Positions 63,799 to 64,000 of a DNA stretch of 64,000 nt are shown in pieces. The translations under genes and the position numbers were made by a program. The stretch's first letter is position 1. Each line of letters begins with the position of its first letter. The notes beneath the pieces are model-generated. The model saw only the letters and a list, made by a program, of their open reading frames with translations, ran no database searches and was not told where the DNA came from. This DNA is from Crenothrix polyspora (GTDB lineage: Bacteria; Pseudomonadota; Gammaproteobacteria; Methylococcales; Methylomonadaceae). The stretch covers positions 62,001 through 126,000 of the forward strand of contig NZ_FUKI01000092.1 in the NCBI RefSeq assembly GCF_900163755.1, in the 5' to 3' direction.

Positions 63799-64000
63799 AT
63801 GCCCATGACAATCCAAACCACTTATACCCAAGCGCGTGCTAATTTCGCCACATTACTAGACGCAGTGACAGATAACAGGGAAGTGGTCATCATTCAACGC
63901 CGTGGTGCTGAAGATGTTGCGCTAATTGCCGCTGATGAGCTTCAAAGCCTGCTTGAAACTGCGCATCTTTTACGTTCGCCTGTTAATGCTGAACGCCTGT
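63799..64000 (+). CDS. YefM/Phd family antitoxin (partial, cut by window end)
   Basis: The reading frame MPMTIQTTYTQARANFATLL ... VVIIQRRGAEDVALIAADEL ... TAHLLRSPVNAERL runs off the window end. It is the Phd/YefM antitoxin fold: N-terminal DNA-binding part, then a tail that binds a RelE-type toxin. The start may be ATG 63799 or 63805. A RelE/YoeB-type toxin gene is expected just past the edge but cannot be seen. It has a strong promoter and candidate operator directly upstream. Confidence 0.88.
   Translation, partial: MPMTIQTTYTQARANFATLLDAVTDNREVVIIQRRGAEDVALIAADELQSLLETAHLLRSPVNAERL

Noticed and set aside
1-64000. tRNA or rRNA genes
   Set aside because: I saw no cloverleaf-like or rRNA sequence in the intergenic regions. 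This was by eye only; a tRNA scan would be decisive.

Overview
The window looks like a chromosomal segment of a gammaproteobacterium with moderate G+C and AT-rich intergenic DNA. The mix of core genes (dnaB-alr, bioBFHCD, pyrE-hemW, trmB, comF, ygiQ, a fused thiS-thiG) together with MHYT proteins, a secreted tyrosinase and dense palindromic repeats would fit a Methylococcales-type methanotroph. That placement is inference: no methane monooxygenase or other lineage-defining gene lies here.

Layout. 1-2000: small membrane and coiled-coil proteins of unknown role beside a relic of an IS200/IS605 tnpB end. 2055-10003: a poly-beta-1,6-N-acetylglucosamine (PGA) locus pgaABCD, with a divergent HlyD-type adaptor. 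10167-13672: alr and dnaB, the latter carrying a 347-residue intein with a LAGLIDADG endonuclease inside the Walker A motif. 14321-21070: a glycosyltransferase, comF, and the biotin operon bioB-F-H-C with bioD after a short gap. 21567-33092: an accessory region with long spacers, holding an rmlB-like dehydratase, a secreted TIM-barrel-type hydrolase, two stand-alone MHYT proteins, a secreted tyrosinase, two FemAB/GNAT-like acyltransferases, a second tnpB-end relic in opposite orientation, and an SMR-tusB-dsrC/tusE cluster. 33138-41868: ygiQ with a spermidine-synthase-like gene, a DUF2760/Hsp70 operon, and an OafA-type acyltransferase. 42254-50906: two dicarboxylate/glutamate-type symporters, a DUF805 protein, a PD-(D/E)XK-like gene with a decayed tandem copy, asparaginase, DAHP synthase, thiS-thiG and trmB. 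51051-64000: a dynamin-like GTPase, pyrE-hemW, a two-component system, a CHASE2-PAS-GGDEF-EAL protein, a tandem PilZ protein, a lytic-transglycosylase-like lipoprotein, an FKBP isomerase and the start of a YefM/Phd antitoxin with its promoter and probable operator.

Functional links. PGA export, the GGDEF-EAL protein and the tandem-PilZ protein form a plausible cyclic-di-GMP/biofilm theme, although they are about 50 kb apart. The biotin genes are tightly coupled by 1-4 nt overlaps.

The most distinctive non-coding signal is a set of MITE-like palindromes. Family B has four copies of exactly 109 bp, with ends of the form GCTWAGGAACG. Family A has at least seven copies of about 106-148 bp, with ends of the form GGCTACC-TTAA-GGGACA. 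Both families often carry the same REP-like core (CCGTTCGTGCTGAGCTTGTC). They occur as B-A pairs at two loci, and one copy supplies the stop codon of the dynamin gene. Other structural signals are two orphan omega-RNA-like tnpB ends, a 30-bp perfect palindrome upstream of pgaA, and a pseudoknot-capable leader before the DUF805 gene.
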